From Promethearchaeota archaeon (GTDB lineage: Archaea > Asgardarchaeota > Lokiarchaeia > Sigyniarchaeales > SOKP01): a DNA stretch of 64,000 nt. The stretch lies in contig RDOA01000003.1 in the NCBI GenBank assembly GCA_011364925.1, positions 1 to 64,000 of the forward strand, given 5' to 3'. Under the pieces are notes generated by a model, which was given only the letters and a program-made list of their open reading frames with translations, did no database searches and was not told the origin of the DNA. Of the stretch, positions 26,912 through 34,819 are shown in pieces. Position 1 is the first letter of the stretch, and each line of letters opens with the position of its first letter. A program made the position numbers and the translations under genes.

Positions 26912-29065
26912 ATGATTGAATTAGAAAAGAGAGCTTACTTACGGGAGAAGCACTTAGAACATAGAGAGTATCAATTAAAAATTGCAAAAGAGTGCGTATC
27001 AAAAAATTCGCTTGTTGTTCTTCCTACTGGTTTAGGCAAGACGGTTATCGGTGTGTATGTCGCTGCGGAAACTTTAGAAAAATTCCCTTCTAAAAGTAAA
27101 ATACTCGTTTTAGCTCCGACCAGACCATTGATCAACCAACATTACGACTCTTTTAAAAATTTAATGACAATACCCGAAGACCAATTTTTAGTGTTAACCG
27201 GAAAAACCGTTCCTGAAAAGAGAGTAGAGTTGTTCCAAGAAAACCAAATAATATTTTACACACCCCAAACATTACGAAACGATTTAGTGAATAAAAAGTA
27301 CAATTTAGAAGACGTTTGTTTGATAATTTTCGACGAGGCTCATCATGCTACAGGTGATTACGCGTATACTCTGATCGCGGATGAGTATGTTGATCAAAAT
27401 CCAGACGGAACAATCTTAGGCTTGACTGCAAGCCCTGGAGCATCGAAAGAAAAGATTAAAATTTTGTGCAATAACTTACACATTCCGCTCACCAACATCC
27501 ATACCCGCACGAGAAAAGACATCGATGTAAAAACTTATTTGAAACCTATGGATGTCTACAAAATCGGCGTTAATCTTACCGAGCTTATGAGAGACGCTTA
27601 CTTAGCAATTCAAACTTTGCTAGAAGAACGATTGCAGTATCTTTCTCAACTAGGCTTTTTAACAACGAAAGCTAGTGAGCTACATACAAAAGTTATTCGA
27701 AAGGATTTAATCGCGTTAAACACAGAATTAATTCGATTAGTGAAAGGAGATGGGGATAAAACAGGAGTTTACAGCGCGTTATCTGTAAATGCTCAAGCTT
27801 TAATCTTGTATCACATGCTTGAGTTGATCGAACAACAAGGATTAGATGTATTACTGATCTATTTAATGAAATTAAAGCAGGACGCTCGAAAAAAGACTAG
27901 TTCTAAAGCAGTTAAAATTCTAGCTTCAGACCATAGAGTTAATCAAATTTACATTGAATTGAAGAAAAATGAAGATCTCTCTCCTAAACAATTGATCCAC
28001 CCCAAGTTTTACATTCTTGAAAAATTGCTCTTACAAGAGTTCAAAAACAACCCAGATTCAAGGATATTAGTTTTTGTAAAGTTGCGCGATTCGGTTAAAA
28101 ATATTGTAAACAAATTAAAGTTAAGCAATCATGAGACCATTAAGCCAACGAGGTTCGTAGGACAATCAACCAAATCGAAGGATGATAAAGGATTACCCCA
28201 GAAAAAGCAATTAGAGATATTGGAACAGTTCAAACAAGGACATTGCAATATATTGGTAAGTACTAATGTAGGAGAGGAAGGTCTGGATATAGCAGAATGC
28301 GATTTAGTTATTTTTTACGATGTTGTTGCCTCCGAAATTAGGTTTATCCAGAGAAAGGGAAGAACTGCTCGCCATCGTGAAGGGAAAGTTATTATACTGT
28401 ATTGTAAGGCAACGCACGATGAGATCTACATGAACATCGCTTTAAGTAGATTAAAGAAAATGAATATCAACCTTAAGAGCGATCAACAGTTAAAAACAGC
28501 TTATACAAGAAGTCCAAAAGAAATGAAAATTGAAGAAAGCAGTATAGAAGATTCTAAATATGAACTTCCAAAGATGGCTAAATCTCATCAGAAGCAAGGA
28601 AATTTGGAATCGTTTTTAGGTGAATCAGTCAGTCCACTCGATGTGAAGGATAATAGTCAAAAAGCGACCGAAATCAGGATAAGTCAATCTCTTCCGGTAA
28701 AATTCGGAATAAGAAAAAAACTGCAAGAAGATAACATTCCTTTCGACGTTGTAAAGTCAATCAACCATATAACATTATTCGACCGAATCATAATCCAAGT
28801 TGTAGATCCACGCCAATTCGAAGAAGGAAAGTTGATGAGAAAGATTTCTCATTTAAATAAAAAATACCCTCTTTTTATTTCGATATTTGATTTTGTGAAC
28901 TTTTCTAACGATTATCAAGACGAAGAACGGCTTCTCAAACAAAAAGTAAAGAATTGGGGTTCAATTAGCGGTTTAAAAGCGATTCCGATCGACCTTCCCG
29001 AAGAATTATATTTCATCGTTAAAAATGTATATTTACACTCAACTGTAGAACATGAGGTTTCGTAA
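26912..29065 (+). CDS. Hef/FANCM-like SF2 helicase with a degenerate ERCC4-type domain
   Basis: Fork/junction-remodelling SF2 ATPase of the Hef/FANCM/Mph1 group. Motif I PTGLGKT, motif Ia APTRPL, motif II IIFDEAHHA, motif III LTASPG, the long helical insert (about 225-400) typical of Hef, motif V STNVGEEGLDI and motif VI QRKGRTARH. After a linker with QGNLESFL the last 125 residues follow the strand/helix order of the XPF/Hef nuclease (IRKKLQEDNIPFDVV ... FEEGKLMRKISHLNKKYPLFIS), but the GDY and ERKxxxD catalytic motifs are absent and no terminal HhH follows. That is the arrangement of FANCM's inactive nuclease. Start taken at ATG 26912 (MIELEK); TTG 26891 also opens the frame. Confidence 0.85.
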   Translation: MIELEKRAYLREKHLEHREYQLKIAKECVSKNSLVVLPTGLGKTVIGVYVAAETLEKFPSKSKILVLAPTRPLINQHYDSFKNLMTIPEDQFLVLTGKTVPEKRVELFQENQIIFYTPQTLRNDLVNKKYNLEDVCLIIFDEAHHATGDYAYTLIADEYVDQNPDGTILGLTASPGASKEKIKILCNNLHIPLTNIHTRTRKDIDVKTYLKPMDVYKIGVNLTELMRDAYLAIQTLLEERLQYLSQLGFLTTKASELHTKVIRKDLIALNTELIRLVKGDGDKTGVYSALSVNAQALILYHMLELIEQQGLDVLLIYLMKLKQDARKKTSSKAVKILASDHRVNQIYIELKKNEDLSPKQLIHPKFYILEKLLLQEFKNNPDSRILVFVKLRDSVKNIVNKLKLSNHETIKPTRFVGQSTKSKDDKGLPQKKQLEILEQFKQGHCNILVSTNVGEEGLDIAECDLVIFYDVVASEIRFIQRKGRTARHREGKVIILYCKATHDEIYMNIALSRLKKMNINLKSDQQLKTAYTRSPKEMKIEESSIEDSKYELPKMAKSHQKQGNLESFLGESVSPLDVKDNSQKATEIRISQSLPVKFGIRKKLQEDNIPFDVVKSINHITLFDRIIIQVVDPRQFEEGKLMRKISHLNKKYPLFISIFDFVNFSNDYQDEERLLKQKVKNWGSISGLKAIPIDLPEELYFIVKNVYLHSTVEHEVS

Positions 29066-29599
29066 ATGGAAGAAAATGCTTTTAAGAAAGATATAACACC
29101 GTATTTGATATTCGCGTGTAAAAGATGCCAGCAATATTCTTACGTTAAAACAACTCAAAAAACAAAAAAGTGTCTTAGGTGTGGGCATTCATACCAAGTA
29201 AAAGAACTGCTTAAAGAAGGCGAAATAGTGAGCGGCATATCAAATGCTGTCGATGCGGTGACTAGGAAACAAAACGAGCTCTCGGTTCCCGAGTTTAGGT
29301 CTCAAGGTGATTTTGTAATTAACACTAGCGATAAAATTCCAAAAAAACAAACCTTGCTTTATCTTCCGAAGGGAGATTTCAAAAAAAGGAATGAAGCTGA
29401 CGTGAAATTTAAAGCTCTCCTATACAATCTTTCAAATCTTTATGGAAAATTTCCAAGATATATGATTGAAATTATGGCAGAAAATAGCGGAATCTCAGGT
29501 GAAGAGATACCGCGCCTAATTGAAATCTTTGAAAAGCAGGGAATTCTCGTCCAATTAAAAGATGATGGTTTCTATTACCAAATTTCTCGCGAACATTAG
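29066..29599 (+). CDS. Zinc-ribbon (DUF1922-like) and winged-helix protein, cotranscribed with the Hef-like helicase
   Basis: A 177-residue protein beginning immediately after the helicase stop. N-terminal zinc ribbon FACKRC...KKCLRCGHSY resembles DUF1922. The C-terminal third (NLYGKFPRYMIEIMAENSGISGEEIPRLIEIFEKQGILV) looks like a winged helix that reads DNA or binds the helicase. I infer a helicase accessory role from gene order. Confidence 0.65.
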   Translation: MEENAFKKDITPYLIFACKRCQQYSYVKTTQKTKKCLRCGHSYQVKELLKEGEIVSGISNAVDAVTRKQNELSVPEFRSQGDFVINTSDKIPKKQTLLYLPKGDFKKRNEADVKFKALLYNLSNLYGKFPRYMIEIMAENSGISGEEIPRLIEIFEKQGILVQLKDDGFYYQISREH

Positions 29600-29605
29600 C
29601 AAAAT

Positions 29606-29854
29606 TTATTCTAGTTTACGAACTGATTGTATTACCTTGGCAAATTCTTCTCTCATTATACTCTTATAGAGTGGATCCCGTTTTTCGAAAGGAATTTCCT
29701 CGTAGCCAGAATAGATATTTGGTGGATTTGTCGTTTTTAATAGTTCTGAAAATGGAATCAGCATTTCAGTAAGCGCTTGCTCCATATTTTCATAATCGGA
29801 TATCTCAATAATTAAGGGTTCGTGTTTCTTATTCTTTTCAACTTCAAGACCCAT
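29606..29854 (-). CDS. Unknown acidic small protein
   Basis: An 82-residue soluble protein rich in Glu/Pro (LLKTTNPPNIYSGYEEIPFEKRDP) with no recognised motif. It converges with the helicase operon; a TATA-like GTTATATTTA about 35 bp upstream (about 29895-29886) supports expression. Confidence 0.5.
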   Translation of the reverse strand: MGLEVEKNKKHEPLIIEISDYENMEQALTEMLIPFSELLKTTNPPNIYSGYEEIPFEKRDPLYKSIMREEFAKVIQSVRKLE

Positions 29855-29965
29855 CCTATATACCTTTTTCTCAGTTCTAAATCCTAAATATAACGGTTCT
29901 ATATAAAGAACAAATTGTTTGTTAAAACAAAAAAGAGATTTATTGCTTTCCTTTGTCTTAAAGGA

Positions 29966-30544
29966 TTATCTAGCAACTACTTCCTTAGTCAGATCAGAGT
30001 AAATTGAGCTCCATATTTTATGAGTAGGTTGCTTATATCCATGAGTTGGGCAAGATAATGTAAGCAAGGTCCAAGGTCCTGAGATTTTCACAAAATCTAC
30101 AGTAGCCTTTTGCCCGCATTTAACACACCGGAACACCGCATCTCGAAAGTAGGGAATAGATTGATTTTTTAACCTCAGAGGAATTCTTAGAATTCTCACC
30201 TTGTTAGGAGGACAGCTCTCTTTAACTAGAACATGATCTTTAACGAGTTTTATTAGCTTTATAGCACTTTTAGTTCCACTAACAGGGCATTCGAACATTT
30301 TAATTAAATCTGTTTCAGACATTGAGCTTAAATTCTTTTGCCGTTCGCTTTTTACAAAGTATGAGATTATAAAGTAAATCATGAGGAAGATTCCAAAGCC
30401 TAAACTCAGAAAAGATGCTAAAACACTCTTTTTTGTAGAGTCGTGAGCTACCCACTCAGAGTTAATCAATACGAAAAAAAGCCAAATAAAAAATCCGCCA
30501 AGTGCCAGAAACAGAATTAAAACAAATTCTTTACCATATTTCAT
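29966..30544 (-). CDS. Two-TM protein with cytoplasmic zinc-binding domain
   Basis: A 192-residue protein. Two TM segments (about 7-28 and 43-65) then a domain with ECPVSG, ESCPPNK, RCVKCGQKA and SCPTHGY, a set of Cys/His residues fitting one or two zinc sites. No family named. Single gene in the minus direction. Confidence 0.6.
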   Translation of the reverse strand: MKYGKEFVLILFLALGGFFIWLFFVLINSEWVAHDSTKKSVLASFLSLGFGIFLMIYFIISYFVKSERQKNLSSMSETDLIKMFECPVSGTKSAIKLIKLVKDHVLVKESCPPNKVRILRIPLRLKNQSIPYFRDAVFRCVKCGQKATVDFVKISGPWTLLTLSCPTHGYKQPTHKIWSSIYSDLTKEVVAR

Positions 30545-30670
30545 TCGTAATCAGCTCAATTTTACTTTTCGTAAACACTAAGATTTCGTATAATAATACT
30601 TTTGTCAACATAATATTTAAACAATTTCTTAAATAATGAAATTGGAAATCAATATTTCTCGAATTGTTCT

Positions 30671-30955
30671 TTACTCAGAGTATTCTTTGTTCACTTCTTC
30701 AAGAAAAAGTTTTATAAAATACCGTTGTCGCTTAAGATAATCCTTGATTCGGTCTGATTTTAGGTCAGGTTGGTTTTTGATTATTTTTTGGATGTACTCA
30801 AGCGCTTCTAATGTCTGTTCTTTCGTCTTTTCAAACTCTTTAATGATGTAGTTATCTTGTTCGTCATTCAATCCTTTAAAAACGAGAAATTCCTTTATCT
30901 TAATTTTCTTTCTGCTGTGTAAGTCAAACGGATCTTGATGTTCTTTAGAATCCAT
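30671..30955 (-). CDS. Unknown helical protein
   Basis: A 94-residue soluble, highly charged helical protein (KEFEKTKEQTLEALEYIQKI...). It is divergent from the longin-like gene with about 60 bp between them. No family recognised. Confidence 0.5.
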   Translation of the reverse strand: MDSKEHQDPFDLHSRKKIKIKEFLVFKGLNDEQDNYIIKEFEKTKEQTLEALEYIQKIIKNQPDLKSDRIKDYLKRQRYFIKLFLEEVNKEYSE

Positions 30956-31018
30956 CGTATTTTCTGGTTTTATTTAGGATAGATCACATAGATTTCAAAT
31001 GCTTAAAAAGGAAAAATT

Positions 31019-31498
31019 ATGTTATCCAATGCAGTTGGTATCATTGAGATCACATTTCATTTTATATATTTAAAAAATCCGGTTAAGATTGTTATGCCAG
31101 AAGTTGATTTCTTACTTGATTTCTTTGTTTTAGCAGATGGCGGCAAAGTTATATTTAGCCATTGTTCTTTGCTGCAATGTGATGAAACGCTTATTGGTGC
31201 GTACTTTCACGCCATAAATTCCATCTACAGAATTTGCTTTAAGCGAGATATGCAAAAAGTATCCTTGAACGAATATCGCTTGCATTTTAAGAAACTTGAA
31301 CCGTTCTTCTTCATCGGGATTTCAACCATTCATGTCAAGACTAAGACGGCAAACGAGAACTTTGAGATTCTGTCAAACCTCTTTTACGATAGATACCATA
31401 ATAAACTTACTAAAAATTGGGAAAGCGATGTGGCACTATTTCAAAACTTTAATTCCGAAGTAGACAAGCGCGTTAAGGAGATTGAACTTTCAAAGTAA
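31019..31498 (+). CDS. Longin-like domain protein
   Basis: A 159-residue protein with the secondary-structure order and key positions of Asgard longin-like proteins: FVLADGGKVIFSHC (strands 1-2), ETLIGAYFHAINSIYRICF (helix), YRLHFKKLEPFFFIGISTI (strands), then KTKTANENFEILSNLFYDRYHNKL (helix) and a final helix with W and F. Longin and roadblock domains act as platforms for small GTPases in eukaryotic trafficking, and a Ras-like protein occurs in this window at 50 kb. No TM segment. It is convergent with the SWIM helicase. Confidence 0.62.
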   Translation: MLSNAVGIIEITFHFIYLKNPVKIVMPEVDFLLDFFVLADGGKVIFSHCSLLQCDETLIGAYFHAINSIYRICFKRDMQKVSLNEYRLHFKKLEPFFFIGISTIHVKTKTANENFEILSNLFYDRYHNKLTKNWESDVALFQNFNSEVDKRVKEIELSK

Positions 31499-31525
31499 GT
31501 CAAACCCGAGTTGAAGATTGATTTT

Positions 31526-34045
31526 TTAATCTCCTTTGATAATCTTTTTACACAGATTAATTCCCAAACCAGTTTTTCGATCTAGAACATAGGGATTTTG
31601 CTTCTTTACTTGGGTCGCAGTGTGGAATCCCGCATTATACAGGATCCTTGCCCTAACTCTCGCTACATTATCCAACCTTAATATTAAATCAAACAATTCC
31701 TCGTGGATGCCATAATGAATTCTGATTTTAAGCGTTTCTACCATTTCAGCGATCCTTGTCATGTCTTCTTGTATTGTTAAATCTGATTCGCTTAAATGAA
31801 CTGCGATTATGCCGATAAACGTTATTATCCTTTCTATGTTGTCTTTTGTAGTGTAGAGGTCCCCAGTCATAATGTTATGGCGCTCCATTATACTGTCGAG
31901 AGACTCTTCGTCGCACCATTCCAGAATAGGTTGGAGGAGTCTGTAATCGCGCACTTTTTGTTCTGCTTTTAATACTTCATAAGCTTCTTTTACAATATCT
32001 TGGAATGTGTCTAACACAGCGTTTTCAAGTTTATATCTAATGAGCACGCCAGAAACGGGATAAAGGTACAACCTTATTATCAATTTCCCGAACTGTGAAC
32101 ACTTAATAGTCCCGTTATCCCTCAATGTAATTAAGCCTTTTTCAAACAAGTAATTTAACACATATTGGTTCTTAACTGACTTAGGAACGATATCAATCAC
32201 GTACTTTTGAAAATTGTTATCAGGAACATTTATTAAATGCAGTAAAAATGCTGTAATGTGATCGCAGAACTCAAACATAAATTGTTCGTTAGCGTAGTCG
32301 TTAGATATACCGTTTTGAAATCCGCACGAACATCGGATGCCAACATCCGTGTCGAATTCGGTATAAAATAATCCGAAATTGGTCCTTACATATCCTGATA
32401 TATTTGATTTAGATAGCTTTGTAATTTTTATCTGGTGGTGATTGCTTTTTAATTGTTGAACTTTTTGAGGATCGGAATGGAGTTTTAAAATATTAATTGG
32501 AGTGATTTCTTTAATCATAAGCAATTCGTCGATCGGAATCCCTTGTTGACCCATTTTATCTTTTATTCCGTACCAAAAGTAAGTTTTTTGGAAAAACGCA
32601 TTCAATTTCTCCAGATTGATATTTTTTTCTTCGTAAATTCGAAGGAGCACTTGTTCTTTTAATGTGTGTATCCGATTTAGCCCCGAAATTAGATCGTTAT
32701 ACTTAGGTTTATAGGTTCGCGATTGTGAAACGATTTGGAAGTAATGGTCTTCTACCCAATCTTTCTCGTCTATATCGTTTACCAACAAGTAACCAAATCC
32801 TTCATTATCTAAACCGGGTCGACCGGCTCGACCAAGCATTTGAAATATTGCATTAGCAGAAAAAGGTATGAAATAGGAAAATCCATCTCCGTTCTCGTAA
32901 TAACCAGAGAAATTTTTTATGTTGTGCCCAGAGGTAACATATTTCTTAAAGTCTTTGACTATAACTACTCGGCTAGGGAGGTTTACCCCAGCGCTTAAGG
33001 TGGTTGTAGAGCAGATGACTTTAATAATACGTTTACGATACGCATCTTCTATTAATTTTCTCTCTCGTGGAAGTAAGCCCGCATGGTGGAAAGCAACGCC
33101 GAATTTTACGAGTTTTTTAAGTTCAGAGTGTCTTCCTTTAATATTACTTAGTCTATTTTCGACCCTTTTACAAGCTTTAAGTTCAGATTCGGAGATATGA
33201 GATTTAACCAAATTTTTAAGGTTTGCTGCCATCTGATGCGTTGATTTTCTTTTATTTAAAAAGATTAATATTTGACCTCCGTTATCTAAAGTAGCTTTGG
33301 TTATTTTTTTTATTGTGGAATCTTTATTTTGGGTCGTCTCAATTCTGTATTGGAGAGGAACAGGTCGATCATCTGATGTGATGAGCGTTGTTTTATTTCC
33401 AAGAGAAGATAGCCATTCGTTAAAAAATTCAGGATTTGCTATCGTTGCTGAAAGTCCTATAATCTGAGGATTGTTCAAAAACTCGTTTAACCTTACGATT
33501 AACGACTCTAGTCGGGGTCCTCGAGATCCACTGGCGTCGCCAAGGATGTGAATCTCATCAATAATGATTGTTGAAATGTTAAAAATCCATTCTTGATCGC
33601 TAAAATTTCGTAATATTGAATCCATTTTTTCGTACGTAGTTACTAAAACATCCACATTCGCAAGTCTTGAATCGTCTATATCGTAATCTCCAATAGACAA
33701 CTCGATTTTAATCCCAAATCTGTCGTAACTTTTTTTAAAGTGTACATATTTTTCAGTTGCTAACGCTTTGAACGGAACAAGATAAATACTTTTACCGAAT
33801 TTTTGAAAAACATTATTTACTGCGCAAATCTCACCTATAAGAGTTTTACCGGATCCTGAAGGAGCGCAAACCAAAAAAGACTTTTGGAAAAATATGCCTT
33901 TTCTAATAGCTTCTTTCTGAATGTCACGTAACTTAAATATCTTTAACTCGAGAAGAACTCTTAATATCCTCTCGTCAGTAACGTATTGAAAAATCTCATC
34001 TGTTCTCTTTTTTTCTTTGGTCGGTTCCGAGTCGGTAAATTTCAT
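31526..34045 (-). CDS. Ski2/Hel308-type SF2 helicase with an embedded SWIM zinc finger
   Basis: An 839-residue SF2 helicase. Motif I APSGSGKT (61-68), Ia PFKALATEK, motif II IIDEIHIL (163-166 DEIH), motif III GLSATIAN, motif V TTTLSAGVNLPS and motif VI QMLGRAGRPG (402-411) are those of Hel308/Ski2-like enzymes acting on forks or RNA. The winged helix and ratchet region follow, but residues about 550-605 hold a SWIM finger: GLFYTEF..., C572-x-C574, then C594-x-H596 (FCDHITAFLLHLI). The C-terminus ends with a small HhH-like domain (LYNAGFHTATQVKKQ). Canonical Hel308 lacks the SWIM module, so substrate handling may differ. Confidence 0.85.
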   Translation of the reverse strand: MKFTDSEPTKEKKRTDEIFQYVTDERILRVLLELKIFKLRDIQKEAIRKGIFFQKSFLVCAPSGSGKTLIGEICAVNNVFQKFGKSIYLVPFKALATEKYVHFKKSYDRFGIKIELSIGDYDIDDSRLANVDVLVTTYEKMDSILRNFSDQEWIFNISTIIIDEIHILGDASGSRGPRLESLIVRLNEFLNNPQIIGLSATIANPEFFNEWLSSLGNKTTLITSDDRPVPLQYRIETTQNKDSTIKKITKATLDNGGQILIFLNKRKSTHQMAANLKNLVKSHISESELKACKRVENRLSNIKGRHSELKKLVKFGVAFHHAGLLPRERKLIEDAYRKRIIKVICSTTTLSAGVNLPSRVVIVKDFKKYVTSGHNIKNFSGYYENGDGFSYFIPFSANAIFQMLGRAGRPGLDNEGFGYLLVNDIDEKDWVEDHYFQIVSQSRTYKPKYNDLISGLNRIHTLKEQVLLRIYEEKNINLEKLNAFFQKTYFWYGIKDKMGQQGIPIDELLMIKEITPINILKLHSDPQKVQQLKSNHHQIKITKLSKSNISGYVRTNFGLFYTEFDTDVGIRCSCGFQNGISNDYANEQFMFEFCDHITAFLLHLINVPDNNFQKYVIDIVPKSVKNQYVLNYLFEKGLITLRDNGTIKCSQFGKLIIRLYLYPVSGVLIRYKLENAVLDTFQDIVKEAYEVLKAEQKVRDYRLLQPILEWCDEESLDSIMERHNIMTGDLYTTKDNIERIITFIGIIAVHLSESDLTIQEDMTRIAEMVETLKIRIHYGIHEELFDLILRLDNVARVRARILYNAGFHTATQVKKQNPYVLDRKTGLGINLCKKIIKGD

Positions 34046-34296
34046 TAACGAGATTTACAATCACCAAGATCTATTACATGTTCTTAACTTATCTCCAAAT
34101 TTAAAGAAAAAAAAAAAGTGTTCGTGCCAAAGTACAAGCCCATCTAATAAGGATTAGAGATACAGATGTTTATGACATTTTGGGCTAAAATTTGACAAGA
34201 ACAATCTAGGGTGTATCTAATATTTAATACAGAGAATCTATATAAACAAAAATTTTATCTGAACTTGTCTAATTTGTCTAAAATGGAAAAATCTCT
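34046..34296. other. Intergenic, 250 bp
   Basis: AT-rich spacer between two minus-strand genes. It contains AGCCCA and TGGGCT in inverted orientation about 38 bp apart. I see no coding frame or RNA gene here. Confidence 0.4.
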
Positions 34297-34749
34297 CTAT
34301 ATATGTATTAATAGAATGAATTGAAAATTTCTATTTATTTTCACGATATGATATGGTTGAGTTAAAGCCATTGTCACGCAATCAAATGGCGAGGGACTTG
34401 TTTCTCTTATGTATACCCATCTAAACAACCCACTTTCTCTAGTACTAGTAATTTCAATACGATAACCTCCAGTAACACGTTCTCCCATAAAAACGGCAAT
34501 AACTAGATGAGAATTGAAATTAACATATGGAGGTTCCGAAGAAGACGAATGAACTTTTTGCCATAATTCTTCCCATTCTTGTTGTGTTTGAATGATGTAA
34601 TCGCATCTTTCACGATGAGCACCAAAATATCCTAGTTCAATAGTTTCAAAATTTAAATTAGCTTTAGTAAAGGGTAAAAAAGCAACTAATATACTGAACG
34701 AGGTGATTAAAGAAACTAAAATGTAATTATAGTAAAGCGATTTCATCAT
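34297..34749 (-). CDS. PrcB-like secreted protein
   Basis: A 150-residue protein with a signal peptide (about 1-30, hydrophobic, ending FTKA) and a mature domain with IIQTQQEWEELWQKV, VIAVFMGERVTGGYRIEI and ALTQPYHIVKI. This is the pattern of the PrcB C-terminal domain, an extracytoplasmic immunoglobulin-like unit named from treponemal protease complexes. No neighbouring protease is visible, so its role is open. Confidence 0.7.
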   Translation of the reverse strand: MMKSLYYNYILVSLITSFSILVAFLPFTKANLNFETIELGYFGAHRERCDYIIQTQQEWEELWQKVHSSSSEPPYVNFNSHLVIAVFMGERVTGGYRIEITSTRESGLFRWVYIRETSPSPFDCVTMALTQPYHIVKINRNFQFILLIHI

Positions 34750-34782
34750 GATTTATACATTCATGTAAACTTAAATTTTTTT

Positions 34783-34793
34783 GTTTAAATATA
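34783..34793 (+). promoter_or_regulatory. TATA box of the HhH-membrane protein gene
   Basis: TTTAAATATAA at about 34783-34793 places transcription at about 34813-34817, a few bases before the ATG at 34820. The transcript is nearly leaderless. Confidence 0.5.
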
Positions 34794-34819
34794 AAGGCTA
34801 CATGTGATCTTCGATCCCT

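Noticed and set aside
32919-33200. 93-codon plus-strand frame
   Set aside because: Antisense to the conserved helicase core of the Ski2/Hel308-type gene.
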